A stretch of 64,000 nucleotides of DNA, from contig NZ_JADNHZ010000014.1 in assembly GCF_015554145.1 (NCBI RefSeq), positions 1 through 64,000 on the forward strand, written 5' to 3'. The translations under genes and the position numbers were made by a program. Under the pieces are notes generated by a model. That model did no database searches, was not told the DNA's origin, and saw nothing but the letters and a program-made list of their open reading frames with translations. Below, one piece after another: positions 8,111-17,208 of the stretch. Positions within the stretch are counted from its first letter, which is position 1. Each line of letters begins with the position of its first letter. This DNA comes from Collinsella aerofaciens. GTDB taxonomy: Bacteria > Actinomycetota > Coriobacteriia > Coriobacteriales > Coriobacteriaceae.

Positions 8111-9577
8111 GTGGCAACATTGAAGACGCGAGAGCTTGAAGATTATTTTGAGCGCATTGTGCGCACGCGCGAAGGTGACCTACCTGGTCGTCGCAAAGGC
8201 GACGAATACTTGTCTCAAACCCATGTGCTCTACCACGGAGATCCTGCGCCCTGGGCTTTAACGCCAAAGATATTCGATAAGGATATGACGGCGCTTCTTA
8301 AGGAGGCGGCCGAGCGTATGTACGGCATTATGGACAAGGTGACGCGGGCGTTTTGTTCCGATGCCTCCGTGCGTGCGTGGTTTCGTATGGATCCGGCTTT
8401 TGCTGACCTGTGCGCTATGGATGCCGGCTATGATTGCCAGATTCCCCTTGCGCGCGTTGATATCTTTCTTGACGAGGACGCCGGTTCGTATACGTTTTGC
8501 GAGCTCAATACCGACGGCAGTGCTGGAATGGTAGTGACCGATGCGGTCTGTCAGGCAGTGCGAATGACGCCTTCCTTTGAGGAGTTTGCATCCGACCACC
8601 CCGGCTTTCGGCAGTACGATTTGTGCGGCAGCTGGATAGATGCATTGTTTGAGACCTATGCAGAGTGGGAGCTGGCCCATCCTCGTCGCACCGAGGATGG
8701 TGCACGATCGGATGACGGGGTCTGCGTTGACGAGGGGCTCTATACACCGCAATCAAAGATATATCCCGCTTCGGTGGCAATCGTCGACTATTCGGAAAGC
8801 ATCGACTTGGAAGATGCAGCTCATTTTGTCGACCTTATGAGGCAGCGGGGCGTAGTCGCACGCTTTGCGGATGTGCGTGACCTGCGGATTGTCGAAGAAG
8901 AGGGCGGTGCTAGGCGCCTGTGCGATGCCGCTGGTCCTATTGATTGCGTTTGGCGGCGCGCGGTGACCGGCGAGCTGTGGGATAAGCCGTGCGACGGACG
9001 CTCGGCCTTAATCGAGGCTGCCCAAGAAGGGCTTGTATGCATCGTCGGTGGTTTTAGAACGTGGCCGTGTGCGACGAAGACCGTATTTGCGTTTTTGTGG
9101 TCTCGAGCCGGGCAGTCCTTGTTGAGCCCGGAGGAGCAATCGTTTGTACGGGAGCATGTGCCCTATACCGAGATTTTGGACGAAAGCACCCAGTTGTCGA
9201 GATTTGCCGAAAAGGATCGATGGATTGTCAAGCCGTGCGGCGGCTACAACGCGGTTGGCGTTGTCGCCGGTTTGGATGTCACGGAACGGGAATGGTCCCA
9301 GGTGCTGGTTCGCGCTGCGGCAGCTGGGGCGATTGTGCAGGAGTATGCTCAGCAGTATCAGACTCCCTGCTTGCGCGGAACGCTTGTCGATGGGCCGCAT
9401 CGAGGAGAGGCGCCCAAAGGACTTGTGGATGATCTTGGTTTTGCGCCCGCTTCTAATATGGAAGGCCTGTACCTGTATCGCGGCCGTTTTGCGGGCGTGT
9501 ACACACGCGTCGGTTTTGCCAACACCATAGGGGAGTGGACGAGCCGCCTGAACGTTGCGAGCTTTTTTGAGGAATAG
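8111..9577 (+). CDS. ATP-grasp enzyme of the glutathionylspermidine synthase family
   Basis: A 488-residue protein resembling the C-terminal ATP-grasp domain of glutathionylspermidine synthase and the YgiC/YjfC proteins. Recognisable pieces are RVDIFLDED followed by CELNTDGSAGM (metal and ATP site region), CVWRRAVTGELWDK and WIVKPCGGYNAVGV (a nucleotide-binding strand). Such enzymes join a carboxylate to an amine using ATP. The substrate is unknown here, and no amidase domain is fused. I chose GTG 8111 because GGAGG ends six bases before it; an in-frame ATG at 8099 has no such signal. It stands alone between the zinc-ribbon remnant and mfd. Confidence 0.78.
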   Translation: MATLKTRELEDYFERIVRTREGDLPGRRKGDEYLSQTHVLYHGDPAPWALTPKIFDKDMTALLKEAAERMYGIMDKVTRAFCSDASVRAWFRMDPAFADLCAMDAGYDCQIPLARVDIFLDEDAGSYTFCELNTDGSAGMVVTDAVCQAVRMTPSFEEFASDHPGFRQYDLCGSWIDALFETYAEWELAHPRRTEDGARSDDGVCVDEGLYTPQSKIYPASVAIVDYSESIDLEDAAHFVDLMRQRGVVARFADVRDLRIVEEEGGARRLCDAAGPIDCVWRRAVTGELWDKPCDGRSALIEAAQEGLVCIVGGFRTWPCATKTVFAFLWSRAGQSLLSPEEQSFVREHVPYTEILDESTQLSRFAEKDRWIVKPCGGYNAVGVVAGLDVTEREWSQVLVRAAAAGAIVQEYAQQYQTPCLRGTLVDGPHRGEAPKGLVDDLGFAPASNMEGLYLYRGRFAGVYTRVGFANTIGEWTSRLNVASFFEE

Positions 9578-9746
9578 CCGTTTCTTGGGGCACCTTCCGT
9601 GGTTGCGGCGTTCGACGCGACGGGGAGATTTTGGCGAGGCCGGTGAGCTCAGTTCTGTCTGGCGTTTTTGTTGCGGGGCTGGGCGTACGCCTGAGCTGGA
9701 GTCCCCTCCATGCGCTACCATGACAGGCAACGAATTTGACGAACGA

Positions 9747-9774
9747 CCTGCCGAGCTTGCCTCGGCGGGCTTTT
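9747..9774 (+). terminator. Terminator before mfd
   Basis: CCTGCCGA (9747-9754) pairs with TCGGCGGG (9762-9769), followed by CTTTT. It separates the ATP-grasp gene from mfd. Confidence 0.65.
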
Positions 9775-9799
9775 GGCGTTGCAATGCCGGAGGAACATC

Positions 9800-12700
9800 A
9801 TGCTCATTCACCGTATAGCCGCACAGCTTTACACTGCCGAGGCGCTGCAGACCGTCGAGGCCGGACTCGATGCCGGCGAGGACGTGACGCTGGCCGTGTC
9901 TCAGTCGGGCCGAACGCTTATGGCGGCCGCCCAGTTTGCGCGCCGCCCGCGCCCCACAGTCTACATCGTGAGTGGCGAGGATGCGGCCGATCGCGCCGCA
10001 CGCAGCCTTGTCGCCTATGTGGGCCTGGCGCACGTGTGCCGCTTTCCCGAGCGCAAGGACTACCCTTGGCGCGAGCAGGCGCCCGACGACGCCGTGGTGG
10101 CCCAGCGCTGCGAGGCGCTCGGGCGCATCGTGCGCGGGGACAACTGCATCATGGTCGCCTCGGCCCGCGCACTGCTGCGCTGCGTGCCGCCGGTCGAGAG
10201 TCACTACTGGGAGTCCACTACTTTTGCGGTGGGCGAGGAGATTCCCTTTGACGAGGTGCCGCAGCGTCTGGTGGGCATGGGCTACACCAATGCCGGTGCC
10301 GCCGATGCGCCCGGCCTATTCCGTGTGCACGGCGACACCGTCGAGGTGTTTCCCGCGCAGGAAAAGGCGCCCGTGCGCATTGAGTTCTTTGGCGACGAGA
10401 TCGACCGCATCCGCCGCATGGTGAGCTCCACGGGGCAGACCATCGGCAACGAGGACAGCATCGAAATCTTCCCGTGCCGCGAGTTGGCGCTCACCGACGA
10501 GGCCGTTCACAACATGCATGTGGCGCTCTATCGCGCTGGCCAGGACGATAGCAAGTTGGCAGCGCTGCTCGAGATGGTGGACGCGCGCATCGTCACGCCC
10601 GAGCTCGACCGCTTTTTGCCGGTGATGTACGGCCAGACCGTGAGCCCGCTGTCGCATGTGAGCGGCAAAGCGCTCGTGGTGCTGTCCGAGCCGCGCTCGC
10701 TGTTCGACGATTGCCTGCGCGCCTACGAGGATATCGAGGCGCGTGCCGGCGAGGCGGGGATTGACCGTCTGGACGGTCTGTACGTGCGCGCCCAACAGCT
10801 CGACTTTGGCTCCCAGCAACGCCTGAACTATGTGAGCCTCATCCGTGCCGGCGGTGCGGTTACGGCGGAGCTCAAGATTGAGCAGCCTGCCATCGCAGGC
10901 TCGGATAACCGTTTTATGACGCGCATCCAGGAGGTCGTGGGCAAGCGCTATGCCTGCGTGTTTGCCATTCCCGACCGCGGCGCGCGCGAGTCGATGGAGC
11001 TCACCTTTGGCGACGAGGGCATTACCTTTGAGGAATCGCTGACCGCGGCGCCCGAAAATGCCGGCGCTATCGGCGACCGCGTGCGCGTGGCGGCGGCGGA
11101 TTCCGCCGACCGTGCCGCACGCCAGGAGGCCCATGCTTCCATTCGCGAGCGTAAGACCGATGCGCTCAACGCCCGCTCGCTCGAGGCGGGCGCCGCGCAG
11201 GCTGCCGCCGGCGCCGCCGTTCCCACCATCTCGCGCGGGCGCGTGACCTTTGTCGATGCCGCCCTGCCGCAGGGCGTGGTGGTGCCCGACGCCAATTTGG
11301 CCGTGTTCTCAATCGCCGACCTCAACGCCCGCATGGACGCCAACCGCGCGCGCAGCCGCCGTAAGGTGGACATTACGCAGATCACCTTTCCGTTTAAGCC
11401 GGGCGACTACGTGGTGCACGCTACCCACGGCATCGCGCTCTTTAGCGAGATCGCGCGCCAGGAAGTGGGTGGCAAGGAGCGCGACTACTTTTTGCTGGAA
11501 TACGCCGATGGCGACAAGCTCTACGTACCGCTCGAGCAAGTCGACCGCATCACGCGCTACGTTGGCCCCGACGGTGACAAGCCGCGCCTGACCAGGCTCA
11601 ACACCGCCGACTGGACGCGGGCTACCAACAAGGCGCGCAAGAACGCCAAAAAGCTGGCGTTTGACCTGGTCGACCTGTATACGCGCCGCTCGTCGATTGC
11701 CGGTATCGCCTGTCCGCCCGATACGCCCGAACAGATCGAGATGGAGGAGAGCTTCCCCTACGACGAGACGCGCGACCAGCTGGAGGCTATCGCCGACATC
11801 AAGGCAGACATGGAGGCGCCCAAGCCCATGGACCGCCTGCTGTGCGGCGACGTGGGCTTTGGCAAGACCGAGGTCGCCCTGCGCGCGGCGTTTAAGTGCG
11901 TTGACTCCGGCCGCCAGGTCATGGTGCTCTGCCCCACGACCATTCTGGCCCAGCAGCACTACGAGACATTCTTTGAGCGCTTTGCCCCGTTTGGCCTGGA
12001 GGTCGAGGTGCTCAGCCGCTTTCGCACGCCGGCGCAGCAAAAGCGCGCGCTCAAGGCGTTTGCCGAGGGCACAATTGACGTGCTGATCGGCACACACCGC
12101 CTGCTTTCGGCCGACGTGAACCCCAAAAACCTGGGCCTGGTGATCATCGACGAGGAGCAGCGCTTTGGCGTGCAACATAAGGAACAGCTCAAGAACCTGC
12201 GCGAGCAGATCGACGTGCTCACGCTTTCGGCCACGCCTATCCCGCGAACCATGCAGATGGCCACGAGCGGCGTGCGCGACATGAGCCTGATCACCACGCC
12301 GCCGACCGGGCGCCGCCCCGTGATCGTGCACGTGGGGGAGTACGACCCCGATGTGGTGAGCGCGGCGATTCGCCTGGAGGTGGGCCGCGGCGGTCAGGTG
12401 TACTACGTGTCCAACCGCGTCAAGACCATCGACGATGCCGTGGCGCGCGTGCACGAGGCCGCGCCCGAGGCGCGCGTGGGTGTGGCACACGGCAAGATGA
12501 GCCCGCGCGAGGTCGAGGACGTGATGATCGAGTTCGCGACCAAGAAGATCGACGTGCTCATCGCCACGACCATCGTGGAGAGCGGTATCGACAACGCGAC
12601 CGCCAACACGCTGATCATCGAAGACTCGCAGCGTCTGGGTCTGGCACAGCTCTACCAGCTCAAGGGCCGCGTGGGACGCTCGGCCACGCAGGCATATGCG

Positions 12701-13432
12701 TACTTTATGTTCCCGGGCGAGCTGCCGCTTACCGAGGAGGCCACGGCGCGCCTGACCGCACTGTCCGAGTTCCAGGACCTGGGCAGCGGCATGCGCATCG
12801 CCATGCGCGACCTGGAGATCCGCGGTGCCGGTTCGCTCATGGGCGCCGAGCAGCACGGCAACCTGTCGAGCGTGGGCTTTGACCTGTTTACGCAGATGCT
12901 GGGCCAGGCCGTGGCCGAGGCGCGCGGCGATGACGACGCCGGCGTGGAGGCGGCGAGCGTGGGCATTAACCTGCCGGCCGATTACTTCTTGTCCGAGGAG
13001 TACCTGCCGGCGGTGGACCAGCGCGTGCTCGTGTACCGCAAGCTCGCGGCGGCCGAGGACCTGGAGAGCATCGACGAGGTACAGGAAGAGACCGAGGCCG
13101 CGCACGGTGAGCTGCCGTTGGCGGGGCTCAACCTGTTCAACCGCGCGCGCATCCGCATTCGCGGCGAGCGCCTGGGGCTCGAGAGCGTCACGTTCAGCGG
13201 CGGACGCATCACTTTTTTGGGTGTCGACGTGCCCAAGAAGGCGGCCTTTGAGCTCAAGACCCGCTACGGTGCGGTGAACTTCCCCAAGAGCCGCAAGCTG
13301 TCGGTGCCCTACAAGGCGGGCGCCGGTGCGGGCAGCGGCCTGGGTCGCGGTCTCGACGCCAACGACGGCACCGGCCCCGTGGCCGCGGCGCTCATGCTGC
13401 TGCAGCAGCTGGGCGTCAGCGATGACGACTAA
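9800..13432 (+). CDS. mfd: Transcription-repair coupling factor Mfd
   Basis: A 1210-residue translocase that removes stalled RNA polymerase from damaged DNA and recruits UvrA. The order is an N-terminal UvrB-like module (to about residue 370), the CarD-like RNA polymerase interaction domain starting FKPGDYVVHATHGIALF (about residue 530), then the two RecA-like motor lobes. These carry Walker A GDVGFGKTE (about 683), DEEQRFGV (about 784), SATPIPRTMQMA, and motif VI near GRVGRS. The C-terminal UvrA-regulating domain follows. GGAGG before ATG 9800 fixes the start. Long frames on the opposite strand are artefacts of GC-rich codon use. Confidence 0.97.
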   Translation: MLIHRIAAQLYTAEALQTVEAGLDAGEDVTLAVSQSGRTLMAAAQFARRPRPTVYIVSGEDAADRAARSLVAYVGLAHVCRFPERKDYPWREQAPDDAVVAQRCEALGRIVRGDNCIMVASARALLRCVPPVESHYWESTTFAVGEEIPFDEVPQRLVGMGYTNAGAADAPGLFRVHGDTVEVFPAQEKAPVRIEFFGDEIDRIRRMVSSTGQTIGNEDSIEIFPCRELALTDEAVHNMHVALYRAGQDDSKLAALLEMVDARIVTPELDRFLPVMYGQTVSPLSHVSGKALVVLSEPRSLFDDCLRAYEDIEARAGEAGIDRLDGLYVRAQQLDFGSQQRLNYVSLIRAGGAVTAELKIEQPAIAGSDNRFMTRIQEVVGKRYACVFAIPDRGARESMELTFGDEGITFEESLTAAPENAGAIGDRVRVAAADSADRAARQEAHASIRERKTDALNARSLEAGAAQAAAGAAVPTISRGRVTFVDAALPQGVVVPDANLAVFSIADLNARMDANRARSRRKVDITQITFPFKPGDYVVHATHGIALFSEIARQEVGGKERDYFLLEYADGDKLYVPLEQVDRITRYVGPDGDKPRLTRLNTADWTRATNKARKNAKKLAFDLVDLYTRRSSIAGIACPPDTPEQIEMEESFPYDETRDQLEAIADIKADMEAPKPMDRLLCGDVGFGKTEVALRAAFKCVDSGRQVMVLCPTTILAQQHYETFFERFAPFGLEVEVLSRFRTPAQQKRALKAFAEGTIDVLIGTHRLLSADVNPKNLGLVIIDEEQRFGVQHKEQLKNLREQIDVLTLSATPIPRTMQMATSGVRDMSLITTPPTGRRPVIVHVGEYDPDVVSAAIRLEVGRGGQVYYVSNRVKTIDDAVARVHEAAPEARVGVAHGKMSPREVEDVMIEFATKKIDVLIATTIVESGIDNATANTLIIEDSQRLGLAQLYQLKGRVGRSATQAYAYFMFPGELPLTEEATARLTALSEFQDLGSGMRIAMRDLEIRGAGSLMGAEQHGNLSSVGFDLFTQMLGQAVAEARGDDDAGVEAASVGINLPADYFLSEEYLPAVDQRVLVYRKLAAAEDLESIDEVQEETEAAHGELPLAGLNLFNRARIRIRGERLGLESVTFSGGRITFLGVDVPKKAAFELKTRYGAVNFPKSRKLSVPYKAGAGAGSGLGRGLDANDGTGPVAAALMLLQQLGVSDDD

Positions 13433-13435
13433 TGG

Positions 13436-13548
13436 GTCGACGCTGCAAACACCCCATTTGGGCAATCTGGCCCTCACTCGTCGGTCGCGTACGCAAGTAC
13501 GCTTCCCTCCTCCTTCGGGTCACCTTGCCACAAATGGGACGTTTTCGC
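13436..13548. repeat. Intergenic element, CGACGCTGCAA / GGCAATCTG family (copy 1)
   Basis: It begins three bases after the mfd stop. GTCGACGCTGCAAAC (13436-13450) is followed by CCCATTTGGGCAA (from 13453), whose complement TTGCCACAAATGGG is at 13525-13538. Between them is a small hairpin, GCGTAC-GCAA-GTACGC (13487-13502). Related copies lie at 26579, 54104 and, in part, 57476. Confidence 0.75.
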
Positions 13549-13650
13549 TCACTTATGCTCAACCAGTAAGGGAATATATGGGACAAAGACATCAGTGGCT
13601 CTTTGTCCCGCCACGTTGCAGGTTGATTCCAGCCCCATCGAAAGGAAAGC

Positions 13651-14514
13651 ATGTTCGGATACATCTATAAGAAAGATGTCGCCATGATCGCGATCGTCCT
13701 GTGCCTTTGCCTGGGCGTGGGCAGTTTCTTCGATTATCAGATCTCGAGTGCGCTGTTCAACATCGGCAGCATGTACGGCCGCTTTATCGAGGCCGCCGGC
13801 GAGCTGCCGTTCGAGCTGACGGCGAGTATCGCGGGCGTCATGCTCGTGCGCGCGGTGCGTCCCGACTCCAGGGGGAGCAAATGGCTCGCCGTGCTCGGCA
13901 TCCTCGTCAACGTGGGCCTGACCGGCTACGAGATCGTTTCGTCCCTGAGGGTTGGCGGCAAACTCATCGCGGCTCAGTTGGTGCTGACGTTTGTACTGGC
14001 CATCGTCGCCAACCTTATCGTCTATCGCCTCACGCGCGACACCGACCCCGACGAGCTCACACGCTGGGCGTTGATGGTGCTTGCCGTGTGGATCGCCCAG
14101 GCCATCATCCTCAACGTGATCGTCAAGCCGCTGTGGTCGCGCCCGCGCATGCGCGTGATCGAGGTGACGCCGGGGCTCGATTTTCAGCCGTGGTGGGTGA
14201 TCGGTAACCCCGATAAGTGGAGCTATATCGCCGCCGGCGTGATCAAAGACGGTTTTAAGTCGTTTGCGAGCGGACACACGGCGCACGCGGCGATCGGCCT
14301 TATGCTCGCCGGGCTTCCCGCGGCAGCCTTTAAGGAAAAACCGTCGCGCCGTCGCGTGGTCTTTTGGGTCGCTGCCGTGGTCGCGGCGCTCGTCGCCTTT
14401 GGCCGTATCGTGATCGGTGCACACTTTTTGACTGACGTGAGCTGCGGCTTTGCCCTGGTGTTGGCACTTGAGTGCCTTGCCGCACGCATTGCCTATCCGG
14501 GCGGCGTACAATAG
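13651..14514 (+). CDS. PAP2-type phosphatase, integral membrane
   Basis: A 287-residue protein with about seven hydrophobic segments and the three signature motifs of the type-2 phosphatidic acid phosphatase superfamily. They are KPLWSRPRMR (K-x6-RP type), FASGHTAHA (catalytic His loop) and RIVIGAHFLTDV (second His and Asp). It probably dephosphorylates a lipid phosphate or diphosphate at the outer membrane face, for example a polyprenyl diphosphate, but the substrate is not determined. Compared with small PAP2 proteins it has an N-terminal extension of several membrane segments. GAAAGGAAAGC precedes the ATG at 13651. Confidence 0.87.
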   Translation: MFGYIYKKDVAMIAIVLCLCLGVGSFFDYQISSALFNIGSMYGRFIEAAGELPFELTASIAGVMLVRAVRPDSRGSKWLAVLGILVNVGLTGYEIVSSLRVGGKLIAAQLVLTFVLAIVANLIVYRLTRDTDPDELTRWALMVLAVWIAQAIILNVIVKPLWSRPRMRVIEVTPGLDFQPWWVIGNPDKWSYIAAGVIKDGFKSFASGHTAHAAIGLMLAGLPAAAFKEKPSRRRVVFWVAAVVAALVAFGRIVIGAHFLTDVSCGFALVLALECLAARIAYPGGVQ

Positions 14515-14559
14515 CGGCGTTTAAATCATCGGGCCCATGCCCGGCTAGAGAGGATTGCC

Positions 14560-15585
14560 ATGCTCGCGTTCAACAACGACTATTCCCACGGTGCTCATCC
14601 GGCAGTGCTGCAGGCGCTCGTCGATACCAACATGGAGCCGCAGCCCGGCTACGGTACCGATGCGCACACCGAGCGTGCCAAGCAGCTGATTCGCGAGGCC
14701 TGTCAGGCCCCCGATGCCGACGTGTTCTTGCTGGTGGGCGGCACGCAGGCCAACGCGACGGTGATTGACATGCTGCTCGCGCCCTACGAGGGCGTCGTTG
14801 CCGCCGAGACCGGCCATGTCGCTTGCCACGAGGCGGGCGCCATCGAGTTTGGCGGCCACAAGGTGCTCACCATCCCCGGCTACGAGGGCAAGATGCACGC
14901 CGAGGATCTCGAGAACTATATCCAGGTGTTCTACGAAAACGAGAGCTACGAGCACACGGTGTTCCCGGGCGCCGTGTACGTGAGTCTATCGACCGAGTAC
15001 GGCACGCTGTACTCCAAGGCCGAGCTCGCGGCGATTCACGCGGTGTGCCAGAAGCGCGAGATTCCGCTGTTTGTGGACGGTGCTCGTCTGGCCTATGCAC
15101 TGGCGGCCGATGAGTGCGACATTACCCTGCCCGAGCTGGCGCAGCTGTGCGACGTGTTCTACATCGGCGGCACCAAGTGCGGCGCGCTTTGCGGCGAGGC
15201 TGTGGTGTTCTGCGGCATGCACGCTCCGGCGCATCCCATTCCGCGTATTAAGCAGCACGGCGCGCTGTTGGCCAAGGGCCGCCTGACGGGCGTGCAGTTT
15301 GAGGCGCTCTTTACCGATGGCCTGTATTTTGAGATTGGCCGACAGGCGATTCAGACGGCCCAGGCGCTGCGTCGTGTGCTGCACGAGCGCGGCTACCAGT
15401 TCTTTTTGGAGACGCCCACAAACCAGCAGTTTGTGATTCTGCCCAACGAGGACATGGCCCGCATTCGCGAGCATGCGGCGATCGAGTACTGGGAAAAGTA
15501 CGACGATACCCACACGGTGGTGCGCTTTTGCACCAGCTGGGCCACGACGCAGGAGGACATCGACGCGCTGGCGGCTGTCCTGTAG
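14560..15585 (+). CDS. Low-specificity threonine aldolase family PLP enzyme
   Basis: A 341-residue fold-type I PLP enzyme of the beta-eliminating lyase / threonine aldolase family, which cleaves L-threonine or allo-threonine to glycine and acetaldehyde. Features are FNNDYSHGAHPAV at the N-terminus, GGTQANATV, ETGHVACHEAGAIE, the conserved Asp-Gly-Ala-Arg (FVDGARLAYAL) and the Schiff-base Lys in IGGTKCGALCG (about residue 204). GAGAGGATTG precedes the ATG at 14560. The gene is followed by a strong terminator. Confidence 0.88.
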   Translation: MLAFNNDYSHGAHPAVLQALVDTNMEPQPGYGTDAHTERAKQLIREACQAPDADVFLLVGGTQANATVIDMLLAPYEGVVAAETGHVACHEAGAIEFGGHKVLTIPGYEGKMHAEDLENYIQVFYENESYEHTVFPGAVYVSLSTEYGTLYSKAELAAIHAVCQKREIPLFVDGARLAYALAADECDITLPELAQLCDVFYIGGTKCGALCGEAVVFCGMHAPAHPIPRIKQHGALLAKGRLTGVQFEALFTDGLYFEIGRQAIQTAQALRRVLHERGYQFFLETPTNQQFVILPNEDMARIREHAAIEYWEKYDDTHTVVRFCTSWATTQEDIDALAAVL

Positions 15586-15603
15586 CCTGATGTAATGACG
15601 AGG

Positions 15604-15646
15604 GGCCGCCTTGCGCTGGGTTTGGCGCAAGGCGGCCTTTGTTTTT
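15604..15646 (+). terminator. Strong terminator after the threonine aldolase gene
   Basis: A perfect 13-bp stem, GGCCGCCTTGCGC (15604-15616) with GCGCAAGGCGGCC (15625-15637), then TTTGTTTTT. It ends just before the next ribosome binding site. Confidence 0.95.
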
Positions 15647-15662
15647 GAGAGAGAAGGGTTGT

Positions 15663-16244
15663 ATGACCGAGATGTCCGAGCCGGCGATTCGCCTGGCGAC
15701 GCCCGAAGACGCGCCGGCGTTGCTTGCCATCTATGAGCCGTATGTGCGCCAGACGGCGATTACCTGCGAATACGAGGTGCCGAGCGTTGAGGAGTTCGCC
15801 GGGCGCATCGAGCGTACGCTCAAGCGCTATCCGTATCTGGTGATGGAGCTGGACGGGCGTCCGGTAGGCTATGCCTATGCGAGTCCGCTCAACAGCCGCG
15901 AGGCATACGACTGGTCGGTCGAGACGTCGATTTACCTGGCACGCGACGTGCGCCACGGCGGGCTGGGCCGCAAGCTGCACGATGCGCTCAAGCAGTGCCT
16001 GATCGCGATGGGCATCACCAACATGTGCGCGCTCATCGCCGTGCCGCACGACAAGGACGACGAGTATCTAACGCACAACAGCCAGGACTTCCATGCCCAT
16101 ATGGGATATCGCTTGGTGGGTGCTTTCGACCGCTGTGCCCAAAAGTTCGGCCGCTGGTACGACATGTGCTGGATGGAGCTGGTCCTGGCCGAGCGCACCC
16201 CCAACCAGCCCAAACCAACCTGGTTCCCCGACCTCCTCGCCTAA
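15663..16244 (+). CDS. GNAT N-acetyltransferase, phosphinothricin-acetyltransferase type
   Basis: A 193-residue acyltransferase that should move an acetyl group from acetyl-CoA to an amine. It follows the Pat/Bar layout: a short N-terminal sensing strand (IRLATPEDAPALLAIY), the central strand GRPVGYAYASPL, the acetyl-CoA loop VRHGGLGRKLHDAL, and the C-terminal FHAHMGYRLVGAF with a Trp-rich end. The true substrate is unknown. AGAAGGG before ATG 15663 sets the start. It converges on the regulator gene at 16280. Confidence 0.85.
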   Translation: MTEMSEPAIRLATPEDAPALLAIYEPYVRQTAITCEYEVPSVEEFAGRIERTLKRYPYLVMELDGRPVGYAYASPLNSREAYDWSVETSIYLARDVRHGGLGRKLHDALKQCLIAMGITNMCALIAVPHDKDDEYLTHNSQDFHAHMGYRLVGAFDRCAQKFGRWYDMCWMELVLAERTPNQPKPTWFPDLLA

Positions 16245-16281
16245 AACCACCACGAAGGTGCCTGTCCCCTTTGCGGTGGTT
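16245..16281. repeat. Inverted repeat of the CCACCAC-AAAGG family (copy 1)
   Basis: AACCACCACGAAGG (16245-16258) faces CCTTTGCGGTGGTT (16268-16281) around TGCCTGTCC. The same element with different stem bases is at 34362-34398. It lies between convergent genes and overlaps the last two bases of the gene on the other strand. Confidence 0.7.
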
Positions 16282-17002
16282 AGCCGATGGGCTCGGTGTA
16301 TTTGGCGCGGTCGGTGCGCTGGATACGCTTGGAGATATGGAGCGGGCGGCCGTCGGTGTCGTAGACGTAGTCGGTGATTAGGATCAGCGCCTGCCCGCGC
16401 TCCACATTGAGCAAAAACGCCTCGTTTTGCGAGGCATAGCACACCTCGAAGGTCTTGTGCCCCTGCGCCGGCGCGCGATGGAACTCCTGGCGCAGCGTGG
16501 CGTAGAGCGATCCGTTGATATCGCGATCGATGAGCGCCTCAAAGCTTGGCGGCAGATAGGTGGTCTCCAGGCACAGCGGTGCTTCGTCCAGATAGCGCAG
16601 GCGGACGAGCTTGACGAGTTTGCTGCCCACGGCGGCATCGAAAAACTTGGTCACGTCGCCGGCGGCCTTGGCAAAGCCCGAGTCCACCGTGCGCGTGGTG
16701 GGCTTCATGCCCTGGCCTTCGACCTGCTTGGTATAGCTCGAAAACACCAGGTTGTTCTCGTGGAGCGCCGGTGTGTCGGCCACAAAGGCGCCGCGCCCGC
16801 GCTCGGTTCGAATCAGGCCCTCGTCAACAAGCACCTTAAGGGCATGGCGCACGGTGCTGCGCGACAGGCCCGATTCGTCCATGAGTTCCATCTCGGACGG
16901 CAGTTTATCTCCGCGGGCGTAGGTGCCGGCGGCAATGCGGTCGCGAAGCGTTGCCGCCAGACGCTCGTATTGGGTCAAGTTCTTTTTCGACGAAGTGCTC
17001 AT
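16280..17002 (-). CDS. GntR/HutC family regulator with UTRA domain
   Basis: A 240-residue regulator. An N-terminal winged HTH (YERLAATLRDRIAAGTY ... KLPSEMEL ... SRSTVRHALKVL) is followed by RTERGRGAFV and a C-terminal UTRA effector domain ending HISKRIQRTDRAKY. UTRA domains usually sense a phosphorylated sugar or amine derivative. It is divergent from the SIS-domain gene at 17209, and the shared 206-base gap carries four related boxes, so it very likely controls that gene and itself. It is the first of three HutC-type regulators in this island. Confidence 0.9.
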   Translation of the reverse strand: MSTSSKKNLTQYERLAATLRDRIAAGTYARGDKLPSEMELMDESGLSRSTVRHALKVLVDEGLIRTERGRGAFVADTPALHENNLVFSSYTKQVEGQGMKPTTRTVDSGFAKAAGDVTKFFDAAVGSKLVKLVRLRYLDEAPLCLETTYLPPSFEALIDRDINGSLYATLRQEFHRAPAQGHKTFEVCYASQNEAFLLNVERGQALILITDYVYDTDGRPLHISKRIQRTDRAKYTEPIG

Positions 17003-17012
17003 GCGAACAACC

Positions 17013-17170
17013 TGTATCTAACTTGTATGCTTACAGAACCAAGCATGTATCCAACATGACAACAAAACCGCTGGTAATGGCTTGCCGAAAACTTTACCAG
17101 CAAAATTTACTAAGACAAATATAGCATACAACTAGTCGACATAACCAAAACATGTATGTAACTTGTATGC
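17013..17170. promoter_or_regulatory. Divergent regulatory region with repeated TAACTTGTATGC boxes
   Basis: Related boxes are TGTATCTAACTTGTATGC (17013-17030), CATGTATCCAACATG (17044-17058), GCATACAACTAG (17124-17135, the box in reverse) and CATGTATGTAACTTGTATGC (17151-17170). The outer two are near identical over 16 bases. Their position between a GntR regulator and its divergent neighbour makes them likely operators. Symmetry within each box is only partial. Confidence 0.62.
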
Positions 17171-17208
17171 CATCGAGAGCATCAAACGAGAAGAAAGGCT
17201 GATGCACG

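Noticed and set aside
11309-13477. 722-codon open frame antisense to mfd (and a similar one antisense to pheT at 58463-60121)
   Set aside because: Both overlap universally conserved genes and arise from third-position GC bias.
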